The notes: generated by a model from the sequence alone, not told the origin. A stretch of 64,000 nt of DNA from UBA3775 sp964584255 (GCA_964584255.1 CAZOZM010000005.1:62001-126000), one strand, 5' to 3'; shown: positions 42,597-51,235, counted from the stretch's first letter. A program made the numbers and translations.

Positions 42597-43724
42597 CTAA
42601 AAACGGCTGTGATATTCCATATAGTTCTTTTTGTTTTCCACTGCGGATTCCTTTGGTCTTCCCAAATCATCCCTGCATTTAAGTGCGGTTTTTATTTCAA
42701 CGAATACCGGTCCGGCAACATTTCTTACTTCCGCAAGAACCGTTTCAAGCTCATCAGCTTTTTCTACGCAGTAAACTTTTTTGTATCCGCAGTCAGCAGC
42801 AATAACACTGTAATTCTGACCTACCGCACCCGTAGGCATTCCTCCTACGGACTCATGTGAATCATTATTTATGCACACATGAACGAAATTTTCAGGCTGC
42901 TGTGCCCCTATAAAAGCAAGTCCGCCCATATGCATAAGTACGGCACCGTCTCCATCTATGCAGTAAACCTTTTTGTCCGTATTCTTTGCAATTCCGAGTG
43001 CTATCATTGATGCATGTCCCATACCGCCCACGGTAAGGAAATGCTGTTTGTGCTGACCGAGAACAATATCACTCTGTTCATAAACCTCTCGGGAAATCTT
43101 TCCGGTTGTTGATACCACATAATCAGACGGATCAAGCGACTTTAAGATCTCACCGATCGCTTCCTCTCTTATGATTTCATATCCGTTTACCGGTTTCTCA
43201 CCTTTTGATTTTTCAAAAGTACCTTTTTTAACAATGATCGCATACTGAAGATTTGAACTGAGTGCAGCTGCAGCCTTCTCAAAAACTTCTCCAAGCTCCT
43301 CATCCGTTGTTTCTCCGCCAATTATGCTGTACTCAATATCAAGTACATCCAACTGCTTTGTCGTAATCTCTCCCATGAAAACATGCTGAGGTTCGTCCTT
43401 CTTTCCCGGCTCTCCTCTCCATCCGATTACAAAAAGCATCGGAACATCATATACAGCCTTGTTTGCAAGAGATGTTACGGGATTTACTATGTTTCCGAGG
43501 CCGCTGTTCTGCATATATACACATGCGGGTTTGCCGGTAGAAAGGTAAACTCCCATTGCCATTCCCACTGCCGAACCTTCATTCGGTGTGGTATAGTGAT
43601 TAAATTCGTCTTTTCCTTCTGTTCTTATATAATCGCAAAACTCCTTAAGAGTTGAATCCGGAACTCCGATTAAAGTCTCTGCTCCGAGAGCCTTAACTTT
43701 TCCGGTAAAGGTTGATGCTAACAT
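42597..43724 (-). CDS. aepY: Phosphonopyruvate decarboxylase
   Basis: Thiamine diphosphate enzyme that pulls the unfavourable mutase reaction forward by converting phosphonopyruvate to phosphonoacetaldehyde. It is 375 residues. The pyrimidine half has GVPDSTLKEFCDYI near residue 20 and the active-site Glu in TTPNEGSAVGMAMG near 45. The diphosphate half has the metal motif CIDGDGAVLMHMGGLAF near 257, closing with NNDSHESVGGMPTG. AAAGGA precedes the ATG. Lies between pepM and the transaminase gene. Confidence 0.94.
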   Translation of the reverse strand: MLASTFTGKVKALGAETLIGVPDSTLKEFCDYIRTEGKDEFNHYTTPNEGSAVGMAMGVYLSTGKPACVYMQNSGLGNIVNPVTSLANKAVYDVPMLFVIGWRGEPGKKDEPQHVFMGEITTKQLDVLDIEYSIIGGETTDEELGEVFEKAAAALSSNLQYAIIVKKGTFEKSKGEKPVNGYEIIREEAIGEILKSLDPSDYVVSTTGKISREVYEQSDIVLGQHKQHFLTVGGMGHASMIALGIAKNTDKKVYCIDGDGAVLMHMGGLAFIGAQQPENFVHVCINNDSHESVGGMPTGAVGQNYSVIAADCGYKKVYCVEKADELETVLAEVRNVAGPVFVEIKTALKCRDDLGRPKESAVENKKNYMEYHSRF

Positions 43725-43759
43725 TTTTATTTCTTCCTTTCAATCATTTGCTGTACAAA

Positions 43760-44890
43760 TCAGTCGTTATATCTGACAGGAACTTTCACTCCGCACTCAT
43801 TCAGAGCTTCTTTCAGAACAACAAAAAATGCCTTTATGTCATCCGTATCTATTGCACCGAGTGAGCAGAGTCTGAATGTGTTTGTGGTTGAGATTTTTCC
43901 CGGATAAATCGTAAATCCCTTTTCATAGCAGTAGTCATGGATTTTTTCAAAACTCCAGTTTTCATCATCCGGATAAACCACCGAAGCAACCAGGCCTGAC
44001 TGCCATTCTCTCTTTATTACTTCTTTAAATCCGAGTTCTTCAAGACCCTCATGAATCGCATCCATAACTCTCATGTGTCTTGCCCATTTGTTTTCCTCAC
44101 CTTCGGCAAAATACTCATCCAGTCCCTGTCTTGCCGCATAAATAGTCTGTACCGGCGGTGTGAAATGCATTTCTCCGGTTCTCTCAAAGAAATCGTACTG
44201 AAGATAAAGGTTACAATAGTAAGATCTCTTTGGATAGTCCTTTGATTTCTTTATTTCTTCTATGTTACCGATTACATATGAAAGACCTGTCATTGCCATG
44301 ATTCCCTTCTGGGCTGATGCCATACAGAAATCAATATTGTCTCTGTCCATGTCAATCGGAATCATTGCATATGTCGATGTCGTATCTACAATAAATATTG
44401 CTCCATGTCTGTGAGCCAACTCTCCGATTTCCCTTATCGGATTCAGAATTCCGGTTCCCGTTTCATTATGTGTCGTATAAACAATGGCAATATCATCATT
44501 CTCGGACAGTATCCTGTCCACTTCATCAAGATTAGGAAGACTGTCAACCGGATACTTCATATCTATATAAGGAAGTCCGTAAAAACTGCACACCTCAGCT
44601 GCACGCGTGCTGTATGCACCGTTATCCACGATAAGCACTTTCTTATTTTCAGGCAAAAGAGAGTTCAGACACACATCAATATTTATTGTACCGGAGCCAC
44701 AAAAGAGAACAGAAGTATACTTCTTTGGATCTCCATGTACAATTTTAACCAAATCTTCTCTCATCTGCTTCATCATCGATCCGAATTCTTTTTCTCTCGG
44801 ACAGATATCAGGCACAATCTGTGCCATCTTTACGGTATCCGTAGTTGTTGCCGGTCCCGGATTTAAAAGTATGTTTCTTTTTATATTCAT
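43760..44890 (-). CDS. phnW: 2-aminoethylphosphonate:pyruvate transaminase acting in biosynthesis
   Basis: Class V PLP aminotransferase of 376 residues (PhnW/AepZ). It has LLNPGPATTTDTV near residue 8, FCGSGTINIDVCLNSL near 63 and the PLP lysine Lys195 in ASAQKGIMAMTG. In catabolic operons the enzyme degrades AEP. Here it sits with pepM, aepY and a cytidylyltransferase and without phnX, so it most likely makes AEP from phosphonoacetaldehyde. It starts 23 bases after the PntC-like gene; in Treponema PntC these two functions are one fused protein. Confidence 0.93.
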   Translation of the reverse strand: MNIKRNILLNPGPATTTDTVKMAQIVPDICPREKEFGSMMKQMREDLVKIVHGDPKKYTSVLFCGSGTINIDVCLNSLLPENKKVLIVDNGAYSTRAAEVCSFYGLPYIDMKYPVDSLPNLDEVDRILSENDDIAIVYTTHNETGTGILNPIREIGELAHRHGAIFIVDTTSTYAMIPIDMDRDNIDFCMASAQKGIMAMTGLSYVIGNIEEIKKSKDYPKRSYYCNLYLQYDFFERTGEMHFTPPVQTIYAARQGLDEYFAEGEENKWARHMRVMDAIHEGLEELGFKEVIKREWQSGLVASVVYPDDENWSFEKIHDYCYEKGFTIYPGKISTTNTFRLCSLGAIDTDDIKAFFVVLKEALNECGVKVPVRYND

Positions 44891-44913
44891 AGCATTGCCT
44901 CCCGATAAATCAA

Positions 44914-45765
44914 TTACTTTATCATATAAGCAGGATCGATTTCCTGTAATTCCCTGAAAGTATCAATTTCCACAATGTCACCCTCAAAACACGGTCTTAC
45001 ATGAATCTCATAATCTTCCTTACAATATCTGAGTGCGACTTCATCCCAATAAAGTTTTTTTCCGCCTTCCATTTCGTATATTTTCTTTACGGAGTCAGAC
45101 ATTTTTCTGCCGTCGGCTTCATCCCAGTATGAAATACCGAACATATGGTAACAATTGTCACCGCCTATCATCAGATCTGTTATCACATCACCCGAAAAGC
45201 CGAAGCACCAGTCATCAGTATGTTCCTTATACATTCCGAGATAATTTGAATAGTATTCATATTCCCTTATCAGACCCGGATTGCCAAGAAGCAGATCCGC
45301 TTCAAGAACATAAGCATTACATAACATATCCTTCACAAGATATGCCGATGAAATATTATTTGCTTCATTATAGGCGTCGTTATCAATAAATCTGATTCCG
45401 GGATAAATTGATTTGAGTTCTTCAAACTGTTCCTTAAGATAACCTCTTACGATTATTATCTCTTCAATACCCTTTTCAACTATTGCATCCAACAATGTTT
45501 CTATGATTCTTTTTCCTTTTACCCTTACAAGCGGTTTAGGCGTGTTAAGTGTAACCGGAACCATTCTCGAACCAAATCCCGCTGCCAGTATCACTGCCCT
45601 TTTTACTTTATATGGAGCAAGTTCCTCATAAGCCCTGTCCGTCAGCATAAGCCCGGTTTCCGACTTAACAATGAGTCCCTTCTCAACAAGTGCATCAGCA
45701 TTGCCGTCAAAAGAATGCTTTTCGTGTACTGCCATTAATATGTCAAATTCACTTTTTGTTATCAT
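44914..45765 (-). CDS. LicC/PntC-like nucleotidyltransferase, predicted CTP:2-AEP cytidylyltransferase
   Basis: Predicted to activate AEP as CMP-AEP for transfer to a glycan. Residues 1-50 form a winged-helix-like domain (SEFDILMAVHEKH). The NTP-transferase core starts VILAAGFGSRMVP near residue 58, followed by TPKPLVRVKGK, FIDNDAYNEANNISS near 137 and YVLEADLLL near 163. The same layout is seen in LicC-type phosphocholine cytidylyltransferases. First gene of the operon; its immediate neighbour is the AEP transaminase. Choline as substrate is the main alternative, but no choline uptake or kinase gene is here. Confidence 0.82.
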   Translation of the reverse strand: MITKSEFDILMAVHEKHSFDGNADALVEKGLIVKSETGLMLTDRAYEELAPYKVKRAVILAAGFGSRMVPVTLNTPKPLVRVKGKRIIETLLDAIVEKGIEEIIIVRGYLKEQFEELKSIYPGIRFIDNDAYNEANNISSAYLVKDMLCNAYVLEADLLLGNPGLIREYEYYSNYLGMYKEHTDDWCFGFSGDVITDLMIGGDNCYHMFGISYWDEADGRKMSDSVKKIYEMEGGKKLYWDEVALRYCKEDYEIHVRPCFEGDIVEIDTFRELQEIDPAYMIK

Positions 45766-45868
45766 TTTTTTCTCCGTTTAGCATGGTTCTGCGAATAATT
45801 ATCGTTCGCATATACTTTCCGTCACCGGCAATTTCTTTTCATCTTTACACAGTAACGGCATCTTACAC

Positions 45869-45897
45869 ATTATAGTATAGCTGTCTTTAATTGTCAA
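45869..45897 (-). promoter_or_regulatory. Perfect consensus SigA promoter of the phosphonate/polysaccharide operon
   Basis: Minus strand TTGACA (45892-45897), 17-base spacer, TATAAT (45869-45874): an exact match in both hexamers and spacing. The leader to the ATG at 45765 is about 95 bases. No terminator hairpin or riboswitch was recognised in the leader. The remainder of 45766-46039 holds no gene. Confidence 0.92.
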
Positions 45898-46039
45898 ACC
45901 GGATAAGCTTTGCACGAAATATGAATGTCAGGCTGTTGTAATTGATTTTGTCATTATCCCCGGAGTAATCCCTGATGATCGGTCTTTTTTATGATTCTCC
46001 GCATACACATTTAAATAAATCAAAAAAAGAGACCGTCAA

Positions 46040-47389
46040 ATGCCAGACAATATTACCATCCCGGATTCATCCGATTCATCGAATCCGGACAACAATTCCG
46101 GCATAACAAATCCTGACGGCAGTTCAGCCGACACCACTCCATCCGGTGAACCGGTCTCGGACTCTACCGGTGGTCTCAGGATTTCTGCCACTTCCTTCAG
46201 AACAAACCGACCGATAAACAATGCCGAGGTAAGGATACAATATACGGATAACGGAGCTGATTCCTTCGACACCCTCACCACGGACGAAAACGGTTTTACC
46301 GGAACCCTTGGTCTACCAACCCCCGCTCTCAGATATTCATTGAATCCGTCCGATGTGAGACCTTACTCTCTTGTTAATATAAGGATAAGTCATCCGGAGT
46401 TTGAATCGGTTACAATAAACGGAGCCCAACTTCTGCCCGATGTAACCGCCAATCAGAGCTTTGTACTTGCACCTCTGACTTCCGGCGGTCAGGAAAGCAC
46501 GGAACAATTTGACATCGGCCCAAATGTTCTTTACGGCAACTATCCGCCGTCCATTCCGGAATCGGAAATAAAGCCTCTCAACGAAACCGGCGAGGTTGTT
46601 CTCGATTCCGTTGTCATTCCTGAATTTATCATTGTCCACGATGGACCGCCATCCTCGGCTGCAACCGATTATTGGGTCAGATATACCGACTACATTAAGA
46701 ATGTTGCCAGTTCGGAAATATATGCCAACTGGCCCGAGGCGGCAATATATGCAAACATACTTGCCATTCAATCCTTTACACTGAACAGGGTTTACACCGA
46801 GTTCTACAGAAACAAGGGATACAATTTCACCATTACCTCCTCTACTGCCTATGACCACAAATGGATTCCCGAACGAAACACCTTTGATACAATCGACCGC
46901 TGTGTGGACGAAATCTTTCGTAATTACCTGTCACGTCCGGGAATCAAGCAGCCGATTCTGACGCAGTATTGCGACGGACGCAAGGTTTCATGTCCCGATG
47001 TAATGACTCAGTGGGGCTCTAAGGAGCTTGCCGACCGCGGTTATTCATATATTGAGATTCTAAAGTATTACTATGGCGATTCAATTTATGTAAATACTGC
47101 TTCTCAAGTCTCCGGTGTTCCATCCTCCTATCCGGGTGAGATTTTAACAATCGGTTCTTCCGGAACTTCAGTGAGAACCATCCAAAACCAGTTGAACGAG
47201 ATTTCCGATGCGTATCCCGCACTGCCAAAGGTGAACGTGGACGGAATCTTCGGTTCAAAAACAGCCGAAGCCGTCCGTTCATTCCAGTCTCTGTTCGGAT
47301 TAACTCCTGACGGTGTGGTTGGAGCCGCAACCTGGTACAAAATAAGTCAGTTATATGTCGGTGTCAGACGGTTGAGTGAATACTCATAG
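46040..47389 (+). CDS. SpoIID-like domain protein with C-terminal peptidoglycan-binding domain
   Basis: Second + strand gene, 449 residues. Residues 1-45 are a Ser/Asp/Pro-rich disordered leader with no signal peptide. Residues about 46-145 look like a carboxypeptidase-regulatory type beta domain (INNAEVRIQYTDNGA, DENGFTGTLGLP). Residues about 200-350 resemble SpoIID/LytB (DYIKNVASSEIYANWPEAA, then ILAIQSFTLNRVYTEF). Residues about 370-440 are a PG_binding_1 domain (GSSGTSVRTIQNQLNEI, VDGIFGSKTAEAVRSFQ, LTPDGVVGAATW). The protein suits a wall or spore-envelope role, but export without a signal is unexplained. The ribosome binding site is weak. Adjacent to a convergent deacetylase gene. Confidence 0.75.
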   Translation: MPDNITIPDSSDSSNPDNNSGITNPDGSSADTTPSGEPVSDSTGGLRISATSFRTNRPINNAEVRIQYTDNGADSFDTLTTDENGFTGTLGLPTPALRYSLNPSDVRPYSLVNIRISHPEFESVTINGAQLLPDVTANQSFVLAPLTSGGQESTEQFDIGPNVLYGNYPPSIPESEIKPLNETGEVVLDSVVIPEFIIVHDGPPSSAATDYWVRYTDYIKNVASSEIYANWPEAAIYANILAIQSFTLNRVYTEFYRNKGYNFTITSSTAYDHKWIPERNTFDTIDRCVDEIFRNYLSRPGIKQPILTQYCDGRKVSCPDVMTQWGSKELADRGYSYIEILKYYYGDSIYVNTASQVSGVPSSYPGEILTIGSSGTSVRTIQNQLNEISDAYPALPKVNVDGIFGSKTAEAVRSFQSLFGLTPDGVVGAATWYKISQLYVGVRRLSEYS

Positions 47390-47504
47390 ATTTTCATTTC
47401 ACTTAATTATCTGCACTATACTTTGGCCTCAAGCCATTATAAATATACCTGTCTTAATGATTTGGGGAATTTTTCCTTAAAATTATACATGTCTTATAAA
47501 TGCA

Positions 47505-47534
47505 GAAAGGGCGGCACTTGCGTACCGCCCTTTC
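47505..47534 (+). terminator. GC-rich hairpin between convergent genes
   Basis: Perfect 10-bp stem GAAAGGGCGG/CCGCCCTTTC with a 10-base loop, 115 bases after the stop at 47389. The T tract on the + strand is short (TTTCTGTT), so termination may be partial. The remaining 47535-47762 is T-rich on the + strand without a recognisable gene. Confidence 0.5.
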
Positions 47535-47762
47535 TGTTCGAGAGAGAATAATAGAAAAGTTATAGAAAATGTCTGTTTAATAAATCGTTTCTTATCAAAA
47601 CGAAGTTTAATGCCGTTAATTGACTGCTCATCAATCAACTGTACCTTTTATATAACTTATGGTAAGAAACAGGTCAAGATATTTTTTCGCTTTTTTTCTC
47701 CTTTTTTATTTCTTGTTTTTTTTAGACAAGCTGGATCGATTTTTTTGTCATTTCGTGCAATA

Positions 47763-48503
47763 TTATACGTCAAAAAGCATTTCATCATGAAATTCCAGCG
47801 TTTCAAACTCATAACCGCTGTTTACAAGTTTTTCCAAAATCTGAGGTAGTATTTCTGAAGTAAGTGAATTTCCTATGCCGTCATGCAGAAGGATTACCGG
47901 TTCGCTCACTCTGTCAACATCCTTAAAGATGTTGTTCATTATGCTTTCCTTCGTCGGAGTACCGACGCTGTCCTCTGCACTTACGTTCCAGTCAAAACCA
48001 CGAAGTCCCTCCTCTCGGAGACCGCTTATGATTTTGTCCTTGTCGGTTATATATATGTTTGTACTGCCTCCCGGAAGTCTGTACATCGTGCTGCATATGC
48101 CAAAACTTTCCTCAAGCATTTTCTTTTCTTCCAGGATACTCTCCATGCAGGCATATTCACCCGAATAAAGCTTGTTATAATTATGACAACTGCAATGAAG
48201 ACCTATCGCATGTCCCTCATCTCTCATTCTTTCAACTATTCCGTAATTATCTTCGTTTATCTGATTTCCTATCAGAAAGAAACTTGCCTTAATACCATAT
48301 TCGTCCAAAACATCCAGGACTCTTTCGGTATTAACACTCGGTCCGTCATCAAATGTAAGATACACTGTTTTTTTTACAGTTTCATTTGCGGATACCACCG
48401 TTTCCGTCCCGCTTTCACTTTTTGTATTTACAACAGCCAGTGAAATAACCAGACATATCAGAACCAGAAGCATCAGTCTCTTTACGGATTCTATCGTTTC
48501 CAT
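47763..48503 (-). CDS. Polysaccharide deacetylase (NodB domain), membrane-anchored
   Basis: Metal-dependent deacetylase of peptidoglycan or another N-acetyl polysaccharide, 246 residues. The N-terminal helix (residues 9-26) serves as signal or anchor. Motif 1 is YLTFDDGPS near residue 48, with both Asp; motif 2 is GLHCSCHNY near 100, with the two zinc His; RLPGGSTN lies near 142 and the closing VILLHDGIGN near 203. All catalytic motifs are intact, so it should be active outside the cell, similar to PdaA/PgdA. Single gene between terminators. Confidence 0.88.
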   Translation of the reverse strand: METIESVKRLMLLVLICLVISLAVVNTKSESGTETVVSANETVKKTVYLTFDDGPSVNTERVLDVLDEYGIKASFFLIGNQINEDNYGIVERMRDEGHAIGLHCSCHNYNKLYSGEYACMESILEEKKMLEESFGICSTMYRLPGGSTNIYITDKDKIISGLREEGLRGFDWNVSAEDSVGTPTKESIMNNIFKDVDRVSEPVILLHDGIGNSLTSEILPQILEKLVNSGYEFETLEFHDEMLFDV

Positions 48504-48607
48504 TAAAAACCGTCTTTATTTCCATAAATATGCTTCATATATCGTGTTATTCCTTATTCCTCATCAGGTACTGCCGTTTTTCCATCCCCCGCAACCTAAA
48601 GTCCCAT

Positions 48608-48648
48608 AAAAAAAGCAGTACCTGCCTTTATAAACAGATACTGCTTTT
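48608..48648 (-). terminator. Intrinsic terminator of ilvE
   Basis: Minus strand stem AAAAGCAGTA/TACTGCTTTT, loop of 18 bases, followed by seven T. It lies about 75 bases after the ilvE stop. Confidence 0.8.
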
Positions 48649-48721
48649 GTTTAATCTTTCTGATTCATCAGCACTCAGATACTGTCGAAACACCGGAATC
48701 TTTCCTTTAATGGCTCAGCTG

Positions 48722-49744
48722 TCAGATTTCAACAATCCAACCTTCAGGTGCTTCAATTGTTCCCATCTGAATTCCTGTAAGAGTTTCACGAAGTTTTGTA
48801 CATACAGGTCCCATTTCATCCATTCCACTTGGAAGGAAAATGTCTTTTCCGTGATCATTGATACGACCAACCGGTGAAATAACTGCTGCCGTTCCGCAAA
48901 GACCGCACTCTGCAAAATCAGCAAGTTCATCAAAGTAAACTTCTCTGTGCTCAACTTCCATTCCGAGGTACTTCTCTGCCACAACCATAAGTGAACGGCG
49001 TGTAATTGATGGAAGAATTGAATCGGACTTTGGAGTAACAAGTTTGTTATCCTTAGTTACGAAGATGAAGTTGGCTCCACCTGTTTCTTCTATCTTTGTT
49101 CTTGTTCCCGGATCAAGATACATATTTTCATCATATCCCTGCTTGTGAGCATCAACAATCGCATAAAGGCTCATTGCATAATTGAGACCTGCTTTAATAT
49201 TACCTGTTCCATGAGGTGCTGCCCTGTCATAATCACTTACTCTGATTGAAATTGGCTTTGCGCCGCCCTTGAAATATGGGCCTACGGGAGTTGTGAGAAT
49301 TCTGAACTGATATTCATCAGCAGGCTTTACTCCGATAACAGGATTCGTTCCCATTATATATGGTCTTATGTAAAGAGTTGCTCCGCTGCCGTAAGGAGGT
49401 ACAAAATCCTCATTTGCCTTAACAACCTTTTTAACTGCCTCAACAAACTTTTTCTCATCATATGCAGGAATCATAAGTCTCTCTGCTGAGCTCTTAAGAC
49501 GTGCTGCATTTAAATCAGGACGGAAAGTAACGATTCTTCCGTCTTGTGTTGTATATGCCTTAAGACCTTCAAATATAGTCTGCGCATACTGGAAAACACC
49601 TGCACATTCATTAAGTACGATGTTAGAATCCGTAATGAGTTCACCCTCATCCCATGCACCGTTTTTATAGTTAGATACAAATCTGTAATCGGTAGGCATG
49701 TATCCAAAACCAAGACTAGACCAATCAATATCTTTCTTACTCAT
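48722..49744 (-). CDS. ilvE: Branched-chain amino acid aminotransferase
   Basis: Transfers amino groups between glutamate and the keto acids of Leu, Ile and Val. It is 340 residues, the long type II form. QTIFEGLKAYTTQDGRIVTF lies near residue 59 and GNIKAGLNYAMSL near 178, with the PLP lysine in the NIKAG segment. TKIEETGGANFIFV follows near 213. AAGGAGG before the ATG at 49744 decides the start over an in-frame codon at 49804. Single-gene unit with its own promoter, palindromic operator candidate and terminator. Confidence 0.96.
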   Translation of the reverse strand: MSKKDIDWSSLGFGYMPTDYRFVSNYKNGAWDEGELITDSNIVLNECAGVFQYAQTIFEGLKAYTTQDGRIVTFRPDLNAARLKSSAERLMIPAYDEKKFVEAVKKVVKANEDFVPPYGSGATLYIRPYIMGTNPVIGVKPADEYQFRILTTPVGPYFKGGAKPISIRVSDYDRAAPHGTGNIKAGLNYAMSLYAIVDAHKQGYDENMYLDPGTRTKIEETGGANFIFVTKDNKLVTPKSDSILPSITRRSLMVVAEKYLGMEVEHREVYFDELADFAECGLCGTAAVISPVGRINDHGKDIFLPSGMDEMGPVCTKLRETLTGIQMGTIEAPEGWIVEI

Positions 49745-49759
49745 ATAGCTCCTCCTTCT

Positions 49760-49773
49760 GTACCGTCCGGTAC
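49760..49773. promoter_or_regulatory. Perfect 14-bp palindrome in the ilvE leader
   Basis: GTACCG-TC-CGGTAC, just upstream of the ilvE ribosome binding site. It could be a protein operator or a small RNA hairpin affecting translation. Confidence 0.35.
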
Positions 49774-49792
49774 ATATGCCACTGCATTTTCT

Positions 49793-49806
49793 GATTGTAT
49801 ACAATC
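49793..49806. promoter_or_regulatory. Candidate repressor operator at the ilvE transcription start
   Basis: Perfect palindrome GATTGTATACAATC centred about 20 bases after the -10 box. The TTGTATACAA core resembles sites bound by GntR-family regulators. Its position over the likely start site would suit repression. No cognate regulator gene is in the window. Confidence 0.5.
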
Positions 49807-49819
49807 GTTAATTACGGTC

Positions 49820-49848
49820 ATTATACCCCCATAGTTTTTATAAATCAA
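49820..49848 (-). promoter_or_regulatory. SigA promoter of ilvE
   Basis: Minus strand TTGATT (49843-49848), 17-base spacer, consensus TATAAT (49820-49825), about 75 bases before the ATG. Confidence 0.75.
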
Positions 49849-49902
49849 TACGGTTTTTCAGTTATATGACGTTCATTTTGCTTACCTGCACAAACTGTTC
49901 TT

Positions 49903-50394
49903 TTAATTTTTTCTTTTATAGGTACAGAATCTGAATGTATACTCTCCACTCTGCATCTTTTCGGAAGCATCTGTCATTTCCCACTCTTCATTTTCATCAA
50001 GATTAGGAAAAAATGCATCTGCCGGAACAATAGCATCTATTTTTGTAACATAAGCCACATCAACATAAGGAAGAAGCTGTTCATAAATACTTGCACCGCC
50101 GATCACAAAAACATCCTCGTCTTTATAATTAAAAGCCGCACCCATGGCTTCTTCTATTTTATTAACCACTACCGCACCTTCCGCCTTATACTTGCGGTCA
50201 CGTGTGATAACTATGTTTACACGGTTTTTAAGCGGCTTTTTTCCCGGAAAACTCTCCAGTGTCTTTCTTCCCATGATGACAACCTTGCCGGATGTTGTTT
50301 CCCTAAAAAATTTCATGTCTTCGGGAATGCTTACAAGCAGTTTATTTCCGTTACCTATTCCCCAGTCTGAGGTAACCGCAGCAATAAGATTCAT
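49903..50394 (-). CDS. folA: Dihydrofolate reductase
   Basis: Regenerates tetrahydrofolate after thymidylate synthesis. It is 163 residues with NLIAAVTSDWGIGNGNKLL at the start. SIPEDMKFFRETT carries the active-site Asp near residue 27, VVIMGRKTLESFP lies near 38 and VFVIGGASIYEQLL near 95. GGAGG precedes the ATG. It lies in a cluster with thyA (two genes upstream), which matches its metabolic partner. Confidence 0.96.
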   Translation of the reverse strand: MNLIAAVTSDWGIGNGNKLLVSIPEDMKFFRETTSGKVVIMGRKTLESFPGKKPLKNRVNIVITRDRKYKAEGAVVVNKIEEAMGAAFNYKDEDVFVIGGASIYEQLLPYVDVAYVTKIDAIVPADAFFPNLDENEEWEMTDASEKMQSGEYTFRFCTYKRKN

Positions 50395-50412
50395 AACTTA
50401 CCTCCACTCTCA

Positions 50413-50436
50413 GCCTTCCTGTTTTCATAGGAAGGC
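50413..50436. other. Hairpin before folA
   Basis: Perfect 8-bp stem GCCTTCCT/AGGAAGGC with an 8-base loop, 20 bases upstream of the folA start. No T tract on the minus strand, so an mRNA stability or partial attenuation element is more likely than a terminator. Confidence 0.45.
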
Positions 50437-50471
50437 TTATTGTGTTTCAAAGCCTTTCAGCCGGATATTTC

Positions 50472-51209
50472 TTATTTTGTCTGGTATTTTTCCTTAAGTT
50501 CAACAAGCTTATCTGTGTAAACCTTCTGCTGTTTCTGTGAAAGAAGCTCGTTCTTTATTCTTGGCATAGCCTCTTCAAATGTGCTTTCCGCTCCTTCGGT
50601 TCTGCTTTCAATTTTGATAAGATGGTAACCGAACTGAGTCTTAACAGGACCTAAAACCTTACCGATTTCACCTGTAAAGCAGACCTCGTCAAATTCTTTA
50701 ACCATCTGACCTCTGCCGAATGTTCCGAGGTCACCGCCCTTCTGACCGGACGGACATGATGAGTTTTCTCTTGCAGCATCCTCGAAGCTCTTCTCTCCGG
50801 AGTTAATCTTTTCAAGAACCTCAAGAAGTTTTGCTTCATCATCCATGAGAATGTGCTTTGCATTTGCTGATGGTCCTTTTGCATACTTGGATTTGTTTTT
50901 CTCAAAGTATTCATTCATTTCCTCTTCGCTTACGCTCACATCCGAAAGAAGCTTTTCCATTGCAAGCTGACTTACCATGCCTCTTTTAACATCTGCCATA
51001 CGCTTTGCATATTCGTCTGACTTCTCAATTTCAAGTTCCTGACCATATGCTTCAAACAGATATACGGCAAGCATCTGCTCCTTAAAATACTCCTGTGCCT
51101 CAGGATGTGAAAAATATGCTCTCTGCTCCTGTGGAACACTCTTTAAAAATTCTGCAAAGTCCTTTGATGTGATTTCTTTTCCGTTAATTACTGCTATTAC
51201 GTTTTCCAT
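50472..51209 (-). CDS. Parvulin-type peptidyl-prolyl isomerase, cytoplasmic
   Basis: Folding catalyst of 245 residues with a SurA_N-like helical part (residues 1-105) and a parvulin domain (about 110-205: ANAKHILMDDEAKLLEVL, SCPSGQKGGDLGTFGRGQMV and FGYHLIKIESR). Unlike PrsA it has no signal peptide or lipobox, so it acts inside the cell. The ATG at 51209 is preferred because AGGA lies upstream and homologues begin MENVIAVINGKEI. It sits between thyA and folA in a probable operon. Confidence 0.92.
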   Translation of the reverse strand: MENVIAVINGKEITSKDFAEFLKSVPQEQRAYFSHPEAQEYFKEQMLAVYLFEAYGQELEIEKSDEYAKRMADVKRGMVSQLAMEKLLSDVSVSEEEMNEYFEKNKSKYAKGPSANAKHILMDDEAKLLEVLEKINSGEKSFEDAARENSSCPSGQKGGDLGTFGRGQMVKEFDEVCFTGEIGKVLGPVKTQFGYHLIKIESRTEGAESTFEEAMPRIKNELLSQKQQKVYTDKLVELKEKYQTK

Positions 51210-51235
51210 TTGTTTTCCTTTCATTTTAAACCTTT

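Noticed and set aside
19831..45897. Polysaccharide locus as a recent mobile island
   Set aside because: No transposase, integrase, tRNA target, or flanking direct repeat was seen; base composition and ribosome binding sites look like those of the neighbours. Horizontal exchange is possible but not shown here.
47390..47762. Possible small gene between the convergent SpoIID-like and deacetylase genes
   Set aside because: Short frames lack start signals; only the GC-rich hairpin at 47505-47534 and T-rich sequence are visible.
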